Of a stretch of DNA of 64,000 bases, positions 49,040 to 59,845 are shown in pieces. Positions within the stretch are counted from its first letter, which is position 1. Each line of letters starts with the position of its first letter. Origin of the DNA: Sambucus nigra. Lineage: Eukaryota > Streptophyta > Magnoliopsida > Dipsacales > Adoxaceae. The stretch lies in assembly GCA_949130495.1 (NCBI GenBank), contig OX422214.1, positions 251,910,187 through 251,974,186 on the forward strand. Direction: 5' to 3'. The notes beneath the pieces were generated by a model. That model ran no database searches and was not told where the DNA came from. It saw only the letters and a list, made by a program, of their open reading frames with translations. The translations under genes were made by a program, and so were the position numbers.

Positions 49040-49394
49040 AGAGAAAATATATTACTTCTTCTATGATTAGGTCATAATACTTCTTAATACATCCTAAAGT
49101 AAGGTTCCTAAGACTTAAACCCAAAAGAAAAGGAGTAAAAACAAAGCTAGAAGAATTTAACAAAACAACAACATTTTTGAATCGATTCTCCCTGGCCGAA
49201 TCGATTCGGTCGAGAGAACCAAGATTCCTATTTGTTTGTCGAATCGATTCAATTTTCCCGAATCGATTCGCTAACTCATACCTGTAGCCTACCATTTTAA
49301 CGAATTGAATCACTAGGGGCGAATCGATTTGCCTGGGTCAGATAGCCCAATTTCGGCTATGGATTATGAAGAACCCTAAATTCCCAATTCTTAT
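49040..49394 (-). repeat. Tekay-like LTR fragment, downstream part
   Basis: On the minus strand it matches the middle of the 17450-20235 LTR family: the TTCTTCTAGCT and CTTAGGACCTAAGAACCTT-like stretches, and a GAATCGATTC array (four exact units plus damaged ones, 49178-49332). It continues at 54146 across the inserted Retand-type element. Confidence 0.7.
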
Positions 49395-49996
49395 TGTTGA
49401 TACCAAATTTAATCTACTCACGTGGACCAATCATATGAAGACACGTGGCTGTCTACGTGGCAACAATAAACACTTCCAAGGTGATCATACACTTCCGAGG
49501 AACAGACCTCTCCGAGGAACACATACACCCCGAGGAACCGACCCCTCTGAGGAACTCATACTCTCCGAGGAACAGACCTCTCCGAGGAAATCTTAAATAC
49601 CAGGAAGCTCAAGCGATCTGAGCAACTTAGGCGGTTCGAGCTGCACCTCGACCTCAGCATTAATTGCCAGATAACCAACAGTTCAACTATTCATTGAATG
49701 CTTATCATCTTGACGCACACGCTGCATTAAATATATTACCCTTTCATATGTATATCATTTAATGTATCGACCCCTTCATGTACAGCCTAAGGGCTATAAA
49801 TACATTGTATCACCCTCATTCAAAGGGGACCAGAATTTCTTGATAAATCTTGTAATCGAGAATTCCCAAACACTCAGCAATAACATAACAGTGGACGTAG
49901 GCCATTCTTATAAGGCTGAACTACTTTAAAAATCTTTGTCTCATTTTATTTATCTGTGATTGAATAATTAGAGCGATCTAATTTTTTACATCAACA
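49395..49996 (+). repeat. 5' LTR of the Retand-type element
   Basis: 602 bp, with perfect 6-bp inverted ends. It contains the CCGAGGAAC array (49494-49589) and a TATA box (CTATAAATA, 49794-49802). Confidence 0.97.
49494..49589 (+). promoter_or_regulatory. CCGAGGAAC repeat array in U3
   Basis: Six copies of (T/C)CCGAGGAAC(A) spaced 13-25 bp, about 200 bp upstream of the TATA box. They are repeated in the 3' LTR with a few substitutions. Confidence 0.7.
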
Positions 49997-49998
49997 GA

Positions 49999-50018
49999 TT
50001 GGCGCCGTCTGTGGGAAC
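49999..50018 (+). other. Primer binding site, tRNA-Asp type
   Basis: TTGGCGCCGTCTGTGGGAAC begins two bases after the LTR. TGGCGCCGTC complements the 3' end of plant tRNA-Asp, and the site is common in non-chromovirus Gypsy elements. Confidence 0.85.
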
Positions 50019-50060
50019 GATTTGTTATTATCATTTTTCACCAAAAATCATTCATCATCA

Positions 50061-51184
50061 ATGGCAGATAATTCGAAATCCAGCAATCAAAATGCTGGAA
50101 CCTCCCCAAATCCATCTGCACCACCAATTATTCCAGACCTGACTGCAATAATGGCAAATCTGGCTCAAGGCCAAACCGCCATGCAAGATACGATGCGACA
50201 ACTCATCCAAACCTTTATGGTGGTGCACCAATCCATTCCGGATCACGAAATCTCCAAAGAAATACCCGTGCGCCTTCTTCATGTACCAGGCGTGTTAATA
50301 AAGAATCCCATGATCGACCAACTGCTCGACAAGATAAATCCCAGGAAGCCACTTCAACGCGATCAGTTGCTCGAACCAATAGGACCGAGGAAGGAAATGA
50401 TGCTTGGAAAGACTCCATTCAGCGGTTGGAGGATAGATTGGGAGAAATGGCTAAGGCCAAGAACCCTCTACAACAAACCTTTGTTCGAGGGACACCTTTT
50501 GTCCAGGATATTGTTAATTTTCCTACCCCGTCAAAGTTTAAAGCCCCTGTGGTGACTCCCAAATATGATGGAAAGACAGATCATGTTCTTCATATAGAAC
50601 AATATCAAGCTGCTTCCGACATCTATGCTGTCCCCGACGAGATGAGATGCAGAGCATTCTCGGGAAACCTTACTGGATCTGCCTAGATAAGGTACAACAA
50701 TCTTCCTCGGGGTAAGATTTCAACTTTCTTTCAGTTGGCCGAGTTGTTCATTGGCAATTTCTGTTTTGGAGCAAAGCCAGTAAAATGAGTAGCGCATATG
50801 TTAAGTGTTAGACAAAAATCTGGTGAAAGTACTAAAGATTACATAACTCGTTTCAATAATGAGAAGCTGGAAGTCATAGATTATGAAGAAAAGACATCAA
50901 TCACCGCCTTGATGAGTGGGTTGTTGCCTAACAAGATGTACTACACTTTGGCCAAAGACCATCCTCGAACCATATCAGACCTAATGAGAAAAGCGTCCAA
51001 GATTATGAATGCCGAGGAGGCCATGTCTGCGAAGAAGAATATGGACACCAAAGAAACCAAAGTGGAAGATGATAAAGCGAAGAAGAAGAGTATCCAGCCC
51101 CGAGAAGAATCAATCTATACAAGAGGAAATGAAGACCGAGCAAGAGAGAGATCTAGATCTCCTCGTCGGGCAGAAGAAAAATAA
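50061..51184 (+). pseudogene. Gypsy gag, frameshifted
   Basis: ATG at 50061 opens a frame (MADNSKSSNQNAG) with a glutamine-rich helical start. The true frame changes between about 50240 and 50310. In the second frame WKDSIQRLEDRLGEMAKAK (before 50460) leads into the retrotransposon Gag domain (50480-51000: FKAPVVTPKYDG, DEMRCRAFSGNLTGSA, STKDYITRFNNEKL). A lysine/arginine-rich tail ends at TAA 51182-51184. In-frame TAG at about 50684 and TGA at about 50786 also break it. The protein would form the particle core. Confidence 0.8.
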
Positions 51185-51850
51185 TAAATGAAGAATGTGT
51201 GTTGATTTCACCGATCTCAACAAGGCAGTGGATGCTACTTCGGGACACGAGCTGCTCATGGATACTTACTCTGTCTACAACCAGATCAAAATGAAACCTG
51301 AAGACAGGGAACGACATACCAACAGCTGATGCACAAGGTTTTTGCTGAACAAATCAGTTGCAGTATGGAAGTCTATGTCGACGATATGCTGACAAAAAGC
51401 AAGAAAGCTGCTGATCATCTAGTTGACTTAGATCAGACCTTTGATCAACTGGATAAATTATCAAATGAAACTCAACCCGACAAAGTGCACATTTGGAGTA
51501 CGAGAAGGAATGTTCCTCGGGTACATCATCAACCAGCGAGACATTGAAGCAAATCCAGACAAGATCAAAGCCCTTTTAGGGTTGCGATCTCCAACGACGA
51601 AGGAAGAGGTGCAGAGATCAGATACCCAAAGTTGGAAAAATTGGCATTGGCATTAATTAAGGCAAGTAGAAGAATGAGGCCATGTTTCCAGACCCATACC
51701 ATGCATACCGACATGCCATTAAGACAAGTTGTAGCAGAGTTTACTGATCTTAATACTCCCGAGAAACAAAAGTTGCTCGCTGATCAACCTGTGGATGTTA
51801 CAGGATCAACAAATTATACTCCTTTGGTTAGGAGGCGTACACTTGCGTGA
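51185..51850 (+). pseudogene. Gypsy pol scraps: reverse transcriptase and RNase H
   Basis: 51195-51330 holds an RT stretch (VDFTDLNKA joined directly to VDATSGHELL), where about 15 residues normally between the two are deleted. 51329-51620 continues RT with the YVDDML catalytic motif and the LNPTKCTFGV...FLGYII segment, in two frames. 51632-51750 holds the RNase H thumb-like part (EKLALALIKASRRMRPCFQTH). Integrase and protease are absent, so the element is nonautonomous. Confidence 0.8.
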
Positions 51851-52400
51851 TCAACTTCGGTTGGTAAAAGAGCTTGTGGACAAGATAGTTCGAAAGAACC
51901 TAATAGTTCGAGCGTGATCAACATCGGTTGGTAAAATAGCGAGAACAAATTATACTCCTTTGGTTAGGAGGCATAAACTTGCGTGATCAACTTCGGTTGG
52001 TAAAATAGCGAGAATAAATTATACTCCTTTGGTTAGGAGGCGTACACTTGCGTGATCAACTTCGGTTGGTAAAAGAGCTTGTGGATAAGATAGTTCGAAA
52101 AAACCTGATAGTTCGAGCGCGATCAACTTCGGTTGGTAAAATAGCGAGAACAAATTATACTCCTTTGGTTAGGAGGCGTACACTTGCGTGATCAACTTCG
52201 GTTGGTAAAAGAGCTTGTGGACAAGATAGTTCGAAAGAACCTAACAGTTTGGACCCACGACCAACTTCGGTTGGTAATAGGGCGAGAACAAAATATACTC
52301 CTTTGGTTAGGAGGCAATAGTTTAAACCCACGACCAACTTTGGTTGGTAAAAGGGCAAGTACAACATTCTTATAACGCCAATCTCGGTTGGTTTGAAAAC
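51811..52400 (+). repeat. Minisatellite, about 136-bp units with a 69-bp short unit
   Basis: Units beginning AAATTATACTCCTTTGGTTA start at 51811, 51947, 52016, 52152 and 52291, a spacing of 136, 69, 136 and 139 bp. Each unit contains two ATCAACTTCGGTTGGTAAAA-type halves and a CTCCTTTGGTTAGGAG hairpin. Such arrays between pol and the 3' LTR are known in Tat-lineage elements. Confidence 0.9.
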
Positions 52401-52488
52401 AAAATATGCTCTCAAATGCCAACTTATGTTGATCGGGAGGTAATATTATTACAAAAGTTCCTCAAAGAACAAAATATTCCAAACTGAA

Positions 52489-52620
52489 CCAAGTATGGTT
52501 GGTCGGGGATAAAAACCCACTAACTGTATTTGGTCGACGAGGAGAAAATATTTCAAATAGAACCAAGTATGGCTGGTCGGGGATAAAAACCCACCAACTG
52601 TAGTTGGTCGACAAGCACAA
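52489..52620 (+). repeat. Second tandem repeat, 74-bp unit, about two copies
   Basis: CCAAGTATGG(T/C)TGGTCGGGG...GGTCGAC recurs at 52489 and 52563. It continues the GGTTGGT theme of the preceding array. Confidence 0.85.
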
Positions 52621-53149
52621 TTTAACAACCTTGGTTGATTGGAAAAATTTTAAACATTTTTATACTCATTACTTTATTATTAAGTGACTGAGAAACATTG
52701 ATACTTATAACTTTTTTGGTCGATGAACCATACAATATTGTTATGCAAGCACAAATATAAAGTGTTTGACAAATACAAGACAATAGCAATACAAATTTGC
52801 GAACAAAATTCAAAATGAATTACACAAATTTATTACATTGATATTAAATTGTGTACTAACTATTACATTGAGATTCCTACTCTATTGGTTTCTCTCCCTC
52901 TAGTTTAGAAACAGGTTCCTCGCCAGCAGGTGGATCATTGAGATCTAGGAAGTGCTTGATAAAGTATTTGTTCATCTTGGGGGCTTCTATTACAGATATA
53001 TTTGTTCATTGGGTGGCACACCTTTATAACATCATGCAGTCGAGCATCAAATTCAACTTCACAAACTCACACGGAGGCATATTCAGAAGTTCTGGAGTTA
53101 TTATGCACATACTGTTGAAGTTTAGAAGTCAAATTTAGCATCTACAGCA
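52621..53149 (+). other. Region between repeats and the last ORF remnant
   Basis: AT-rich. On the minus strand near 52990-52890 there is a short frame ending DLNDPPAGEEPVSKLEGEKP. It could be part of an antisense additional ORF of the kind reported in Tat elements. Not proven. Confidence 0.3.
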
Positions 53150-53536
53150 CTGAGATCTTTACTACTAATGCCCCGACGAACATTGAAGAAGAAGTGGCAA
53201 GAAAATGTTTCGAAGTCCACCACTAGCTTGGTACTAATCAGATTGCAGAGTTGGGTTCAAAAGCTAGTATGTTACTCGATAAAGTATTTGGAAGAATCAA
53301 GCACGTGAACTTAGCACTCAGCTGCTCGGCACAGGAAGCAGTTGGTTGGCTAGCAAACCAATCAATATACTTGAAGATTATGATAAGCTAAAAGCTGCAT
53401 CATATGTCGTCCAGCAGATAATGCACTTTATGTTGAACAAATCAAGAAGGTAGATCAAGAATTTCACGAGCACCGAGCAACACTACAGAATAAATACTCC
53501 ATCCTTTCAAGTAAACCATCAAGCATGAAGCATTGA
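53150..53536 (+). pseudogene. Additional-ORF remnant, coiled-coil-like
   Basis: Residual sense frames read EEEVARKCFEVHH, then IAELGSKASMLLDKVFGRIKH, and finally, in one open stretch from 53414 to the TGA at 53534-53536, a charged helical segment (YVEQIKKVDQEFHEHRATLQ). Stops and shifts separate them. Tat-lineage elements often carry extra ORFs between pol and the 3' LTR. The origin and function of this one are not recognised. Confidence 0.35.
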
Positions 53537-53543
53537 GGGCTTC

Positions 53544-54145
53544 TGTTGATACCAAATTTAATCTACTGACGTGGACCAATCATACGAAGACACGTGGCTG
53601 TCTACGTGGCAACAATAAACACTTCCAAGGTGATCATACACTTCCGAGGAATAGACCTCTCCGAGGAACACATATACCCTGAGGAACCGACCCCTCCGAG
53701 GAACTCATACTCTCCGAGGAACAGACCTCTCGGAGGAACTCTTAAATACCAGGAAGCTCAGGCGATCCGAGCAACTTAGGCGGTTCGAGCTGCACCTCGA
53801 CCTCAGCATTAATTGCCAGATAACCAACAGTTCAACTATTCATTGAATGCTTATCATCTTGATGCGCACGCTGCATTAAATGTATTGCCCTTTCATATGT
53901 ATATCATTTAATGTATCGACCCTTTCATGTACAGCCTAAGGGCTATAAATACCTTGTATCACCCTCATTCAAAGGGGACCAGAATTTCTTGATAAATCTT
54001 GTAATCGAGAATTTCCAAACACTCAGCAATAACATAACAGTGGACGTAGGCCATTCTTATAAGGCTGAACCACTTTAAAAATCTTTGTCTCATTTTATTT
54101 ATCTGTGATTGAATAATTAGAGCGATCTAATTTTTTACATCAACA
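53544..54145 (+). repeat. 3' LTR of the Retand-type element
   Basis: 602 bp. It differs from the 5' LTR at 18 positions by my count, mostly transitions. Confidence 0.97.
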
Positions 54146-54965
54146 CTTATTCTTCTAAATATCATCAACCATCAACATCCCCAAATCATTCCTACATATT
54201 AATCCATTGATGTATACAACTCCAATCAAGTTTAAATCATATACCTAAGGGTTTAAACACCAAAATCCACAAATGGGTTAAACTCAAGAACAATAACCAT
54301 AGATGAAATTATTCGACACAATCATAGGTTTATGCAAGTTTAGTGACCTGCCTCATGATTGAAGTCTTGGATTCTTCTTTGTTAGAACGATTCCAATCTC
54401 GAAATGGCAAAATATCTACCTTTCTCTTCTTTCTCTCAAGCTCTCACTTCTTTCTAACTTTCTAAGTTTAAAAATACACTAATGAGATATAAATGCTCTT
54501 GCAAGAGTCAAATGCCTAGATGCATTAAGTCCAACTTTAAAAGATACTACATACTTAAAATGTCTCGTAACATCATAATTAAGTCAAAAGTAACATGGAA
54601 CCCAAAAATACACCTGGCACTTATTTTGACTATCTCAACCATTCACGGACTAATCGTGCCCTTTAAACTGACCTCCTGGATATCGTCCAATATTTCTTAT
54701 TCCAACTTCATATTAACTTTCTAATAACAATCCGATTGGAATATAAATCATAACCGTCGCTTAAAGTCCAACGACGCAACATAATCATAATATTACACTA
54801 TTTACATTCGTGTTACGGTTAATATGCAATATTCATAAATATTCATTTTTAAATTACTTAAATTAATATTTACTTCAATTTCCTTTATTATATATAACTA
54901 ACCCACATGGCATTTTAATATAAAAATAATTACTCAAAAGTAAGGGGTATTCGAGATCTGTGCAG
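54146..54965 (-). repeat. Tekay-like LTR fragment, upstream part
   Basis: On the minus strand it begins near 54965 with a TGCACAGATCTCGAATACCC variant of the TGTAACAACCCTCG start. A GAGAGAAAGAAGAGAAAGG tract (near 54440-54420) follows, as in the 17450 LTR. It joins 49394 when the Retand-type insertion is removed. Confidence 0.6.
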
Positions 54966-57349
54966 CTTTTTACGTTTCAGCTTAGCATTTTTTTATATAG
55001 AGCCCTATTATAGGATTATTGTATTCCTCTACGTATTGTGACTTAAATTCCTTTGCTATTAAGTATAGTTGATGTGATTCATATACGAGTTCGGTTTGGC
55101 TTCGTACACCGAACATTATAGAACGACTAGTGAGGGCCATTGGAAGGACTGCAGGAGGAGAGGAGAAGCAGAAGCCATATAGTATTTTGCGTCCGATGAT
55201 TGCGATAGAATTCACCATGCTTATTGTTCTGAAATAGGATCATAGGATAAGTACTTGAGATTAAAAGATTTCCCCAAACATTGTCGTAGATAGTGGTGGT
55301 ACAAATTCAGACTCACCCGGCATAGTCGACAAGGGGGAGTCAGAGGAACTCTTTCGAAGAGTCATCTATAAGGATTCGGGGAAGAAATGAAGGGTGATGG
55401 TCCAATGAAAGGAGACAATTCAAAGTCAATTGTGTAGGGTGAAGTGCAATGACACCCAAAACTAAATTTTAGGCGAAATTAATTTTTCCCTTAGGAGCAG
55501 CATAAAGTGATGAGAGTCAGTCACCACATACGAAGAAGAATATGTAGAATTAAACGAGGAATTTGGGTGCGATTTTATCATAAGATTTTTTGTCCGCTAT
55601 TCAGACAGAGATGTGACGACAGTTTCTCAACATTTCTCAAGGAGATAGGACCGTGGCAGAATACGAGGAAGAGTTTTCTCGATTAGCAAACTTCGTGAAA
55701 GATGAGGTGAATACTGAAGAGAATATAATGCGTAAGTTCATGGATGGACTTTCCTGAAGGATCTGACAGCACCTGTTGGGTAATCCTATATTAGAGATAT
55801 ACATAAAGTTTGTCAATGCAGTTCTACTTCATTTCCAGGATCAACGGCTTTACATGAGGTATAGCAAAAGGATGAGTATATCCATTCAGGCTAAGAAGGT
55901 AGGTGGGGATAGTGTTAGTGGTGCACAACAGCGGCATGAGCAGGACTCTCGGTAAGGGAGTCCGACTAAGAGGTTTAAATCCGGAGCTTATTGATTTGAT
56001 TGGGGTGAATATAGGCAGGGATAGCAAGGCCCTCAGGTGAAGCAGCATTTCGTTCCTTAGGGCCGCCAGGATCAAGGGAATGGAGGGGGAGGCCAACAAG
56101 GACAGGATCAATGGCAAGGAAGATTTTCTGGAAAATGTTTCATTTGCGAAGAGACATAACATAGGATGAGATATTGTCCTAAACGAGATAGGGGTAACTA
56201 CACTACAGGAGTTCATGGGTCAGTTCGGACGTGAGGATATCGAACAGGAACCCATTGACCAGGCGAAACAGTTAGAATATAGAGGTAAATTATCTTTATT
56301 ATCCTATGAGTATGGGGGATATTTTTATGACATGGGGACGTCACAAATAAGATTATGATCACTAGAATTCGCGAGTGGGACGGATTTAGTGGGGGCATTG
56401 TCGAATAGTATATATCTATAATTATCGTGGGGTAGTGGGGCTCTTTAGTGGGCAGTTGTGCACATTAAGAGGATGTTTGCATTACACGTAATATTACTAC
56501 TTTTGAGAGTTATGGGAGTATGGTAGATGATTTTCCAAGTTTCGGCTAGTTAGCGATAGTTTGGGGCTATAGTGGAGAGATATATTAAGACTTTGTGTTC
56601 GCTGTACCAGGGTATGATTTATGTTGCTAGGTATTACCTCAAAGAGGGTCTAGACTATATATATGCGTGCATATATGTTATGGTGTGTTGCATTGTATAT
56701 TTATAAGAATATATTGTATTTTTATATGTGATCCCGGTGAGAAGGTACGTTTACTGATGTGATTCAGGGTATATCGGCTTATAATCGAACGGAGTGATAT
56801 AACTAATTATTGTCTTAGCACAGAGAAACTAGTGATACTAAGGGCGTCGTATTGTATGTTATCTTTTGTAACATGAGAGTGGACGAGTATACTTTTAGGG
56901 GGTACGTATTATGGACTGAGTACCTAACGGATCTCAACGACTGACAATGTTAGGTAGTAGTGTATCGGGGGTTCCTTGTTTGGATTTCCCTTTACGAGAC
57001 ATCCCACGCATGAAACATAGCGTAATGTTGGAAGTTAGGATATGTTTGGTCATTAGGACATATATTAGGTACCTTGGTTATTATACATATATGTATTTAT
57101 AACTGTGAGTTGAAAGTTATATTACGATGTAAGGCTAGTGGATCCGAATAACATTTATGCTGAGAAGTATGGGTATAGGGTGTATGGGTTCCCTAAGTAA
57201 TTAATTTAATTTTAATAAAATCTGAAATTGGAAGGGGTAGGGATATATGTAGCGATCTTAGGAGTAGGTGAATAAGGGTATATTCAAGACTTGGAGTAAT
57301 AGACTTATCCGAATTTCGAGGATAAAATTCCTTTGTAAGGGGAGAAGTA
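54966..57349 (+). mobile_element. Tekay-like internal region with gag remnant
   Basis: Plus-strand chromovirus remnant. Its gag lies at about 55610-56190. Downstream it carries the GGTTCCTTGTTTGGATTTC block (56951-57039) found twice in the 17450 element. It ends in a GAATTTCGAGGATAAAATTC block and the purine tract AAGGGGAGAAG before the LTR at 57350. The 5' LTR is missing; the minus-strand LTR fragment ends at 54965. Confidence 0.65.
55610..56190 (+). pseudogene. Chromovirus gag remnant with CCHC knuckle
   Basis: 55615-55760 reads as the Gag domain centre (FLNISQGDRTVAEYEEEFSR...FVKDEVNTEENIMRKFMDGL), similar to Tekay/Del and CRM Gags. A glutamine/glycine-rich linker follows (56035-56125). 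A knuckle CFICEET-HRMRYC at about 56136-56175 has a stop codon at the position before His. Multiple stops and shifts lie between 55760 and 56030. Not functional. Confidence 0.65.
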
Positions 57350-58060
57350 TGTAACACCCTGTATTTCTTGAGGATATATAATTTATATTAAACTCGTTAT
57401 TTGGAGAATCTGTTTAATTCAAAAAATGTATTTAATTCGGAGAATGTATTTAATTTGTTGATTTAGATTTAATTAATTCAGGTTGTTATTTATTTTCACG
57501 TGGAACTTATTTTGAACTGGAATAAGAAAAGTTATATAGAGAACTCAGATGATTATTTAGAGGCCACAGATGATTCCGAATAGGTCAAGATAGTCGGAAA
57601 AGAGTACCCCATGGTAATAATTGGGTCTTTGGATATTTTTAGGCATAGCTGGGCCCATGCGGGGGTGTTCTGGTCATTTGGGCTTGACCCATTAGTCTAA
57701 AAATTAGATTAACATCATTTACCCTAGGTTAAGGAATTACGAGCAGTCGTAACTCATTTTAGAAACCCCAGTGCTGCAGAGAAGAAAAGAGGGAGAAAGT
57801 ATGGGGGATTTTTGGGAGCCAAACCAAGAAGGATCGGGGGTGTTCTTCGTCAAATTGCCGTCTACGTCAAAGGATTAGATCATATGAATCAATAAAGGCA
57901 AGTAGTTAATTTCGATTTCATTACAAATCTATGATGGTGTATGTGAAAATCCATTTTTGGGAGGGTGTCAATATGAAATTGGGTTTTCGATAATTAAAGT
58001 AAATCGTGTAGATTAATTACTCAATTGATGATGGATTATTATATATGATTGTTAGAATCT
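57350..58060 (+). repeat. Tekay-like 3' LTR, beginning only
   Basis: It starts TGTAACACCCTG directly after the purine tract, the classical start for this lineage. A GAGAAGAAAAGAGGGAGAAAG tract lies near 57778, as in the 17450 LTR. The right limit is uncertain because no partner LTR is present. Confidence 0.6.
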
Positions 58061-59845
58061 TATTATTATATAAGATTGGTCTACTCTCTAACATGTACCC
58101 TGGGATATCGAACACTACAAATATTTGAATGTCTCTGGTGCTCTACATTTTCTATTGGCAGGAGATACTTATGTACAAAAACTATGCCAATAACTACTTC
58201 ACTACACAAAACGTATGAATTCCTCAAATTACTATACACTCACTTTCTTCTAGAATGTAAAGTAACACACGAAACACTTGCATTGGCCAAAATGACCTTT
58301 CGTAGCTTGGGATCTTCTAGCACAAATAATTTCTCTTGACAATGTAACCTTCTACATTCATTAACATATAAAGGGATTCTTCCAAGTTATAACTTCCATA
58401 CTTTCTCTCAATAAAGTTACACTCTTTAGCAGGTCGGGTCATACCCAATTATCGGTCAAGTTTTGAAAAATTTATCCAGATTCGAACTCGTAGAGGACCT
58501 AAGAATCTGCCCGATACCAAACCCGAATACAGGCTCAGTTACAAAAAAAATGGATAAAAAAAGTCCAATTTAAACAAAAAATTTCTTACAATTGATGTTT
58601 TGCCCAAAATATGTATATATACTAACTTACATATCGGGTTAGATCCCTAATGGACCGAGTCTACCTATATCCGTATTCGATCCATTTAATGAGCAGGTAA
58701 TCGGATAACTAGGTATCATAAAATGTTCAAACTCGAGTTTAATGAATTGGGTTTGGATCGATTCGACCAGAACCGACGCATTGAGAGGCCTACTTAGGGG
58801 TGGTTATTATTTTCTAACTTCCAGATTTTTCGATTTTTAATCCGATTTTTTTCGACTTTGGCATCCTTATAAATTGTCGAGTTTTGAATTTTTTGATTTT
58901 TAAATTATCAAAAGAGATTGGAATGGAATTGGAAATCATATATATATTTTCAAAATTTCAAAATATAAATATTTTATTTATTGTAATATATCTTTTACAT
59001 GTTATTTACTAACTTTATTTATATAAAGTGTATTATTTGTAAGTTAATAATCAGGACCCTCCATTTCAAGAAATCTCAACCATTGATATCTCCCATATAA
59101 ATACTAACTAATTTCTCTGATCCTATCTTTACTTTCAGAATAAAAAACAATGACAAATAATGGCTACTTTCACACCCACAACCATAATGTTAGACAATAT
59201 TTAAGATATTATGAAATTATTTTTTATATTCTATTATAATAATGGGAACTTAAGTATTTAATCCCATCTTTTAAGATTTATTTGTAATCAATCCCATGTT
59301 TTTATTTGTTTAGTTGTTGGTCCTATTGAAACCGCTATGGGACAACTATCATTTTCTGTGAAAATGAAAAGAGACAATTAAAGAGTAATTGTAGGTGATC
59401 TTGGGTGGTTATGTGAGTTACTACAATTTTAAAAACAAATGGAATGGGAGTCTAACAGATATGAGGATATAGGACTAAAGCAAAAAAAACTATATAATAA
59501 TGTGTACTTCACAATTGATGTATATTTTCAATTCATTTCTAAGTGAGATTGGAATAACTTATTCTGAATAAGATACTCGAAAAAAAACTTTGGTATTTTT
59601 TGAAAAAGATAAAACTAATAATTCCAATTTTTTTATATTTATCTAAATAATAATTTTTCTAGAATTTCGAAACATTCCGAATATTTCAAATTGAATTTTT
59701 TTTCTTTGATTTAAAAAGGAATATTTTAAAATTATACTGTAACGCTCTGACGCCTACCATTCATATGCCCACATCAATCCATCAAGGGATAGTGTAACGG
59801 GAAAAAATCCCCCGTCCCCCTTACCCTATTCCCTGCTATGTCCCT
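58061..59845. other. Spacer with possible MITE fragments, no gene
   Basis: 58425-58790 has a GGTCGGGTCATACCC start and CGGGTT/CCGATA-rich text like nonautonomous DNA transposons. TAGGGGTGG at 58795 resembles a hAT-type end, but no partner end was found for either. The frame at 58049-58339 (plus, 96 codons) matches nothing recognised. Confidence 0.35.

Larger units (their letters stand above)
49395..54145 (+). mobile_element. Tat/Retand-type Gypsy element, internally deleted
   Basis: Two 602-bp LTRs with TGTTGA...TCAACA ends are flanked by a perfect CTTAT target duplication (49390-49394 and 54146-54150). A tRNA-Asp-type primer site follows the left LTR. Gag is nearly complete. Pol is reduced to reverse transcriptase and RNase H scraps with no protease or integrase. 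A tandem-repeat region and an additional-ORF remnant precede the right LTR. Hand alignment gives 18 mismatches and no gaps between the LTRs (about 97.0%), so it is the youngest datable insertion here. Confidence 0.95.

Noticed and set aside
50215..50418. Minus-strand 67-codon frame in the Retand-type gag
   Set aside because: Opposite-strand shadow of gag, with no independent support.
51811..52400. Possible CRISPR-like repeat/spacer array
   Set aside because: Eukaryotic DNA; the units are contiguous tandem repeats with irregular length and no unique spacers.
58049..58339. 96-codon plus-strand frame
   Set aside because: No recognisable motif, AT-rich codons and no supporting signals; likely chance.
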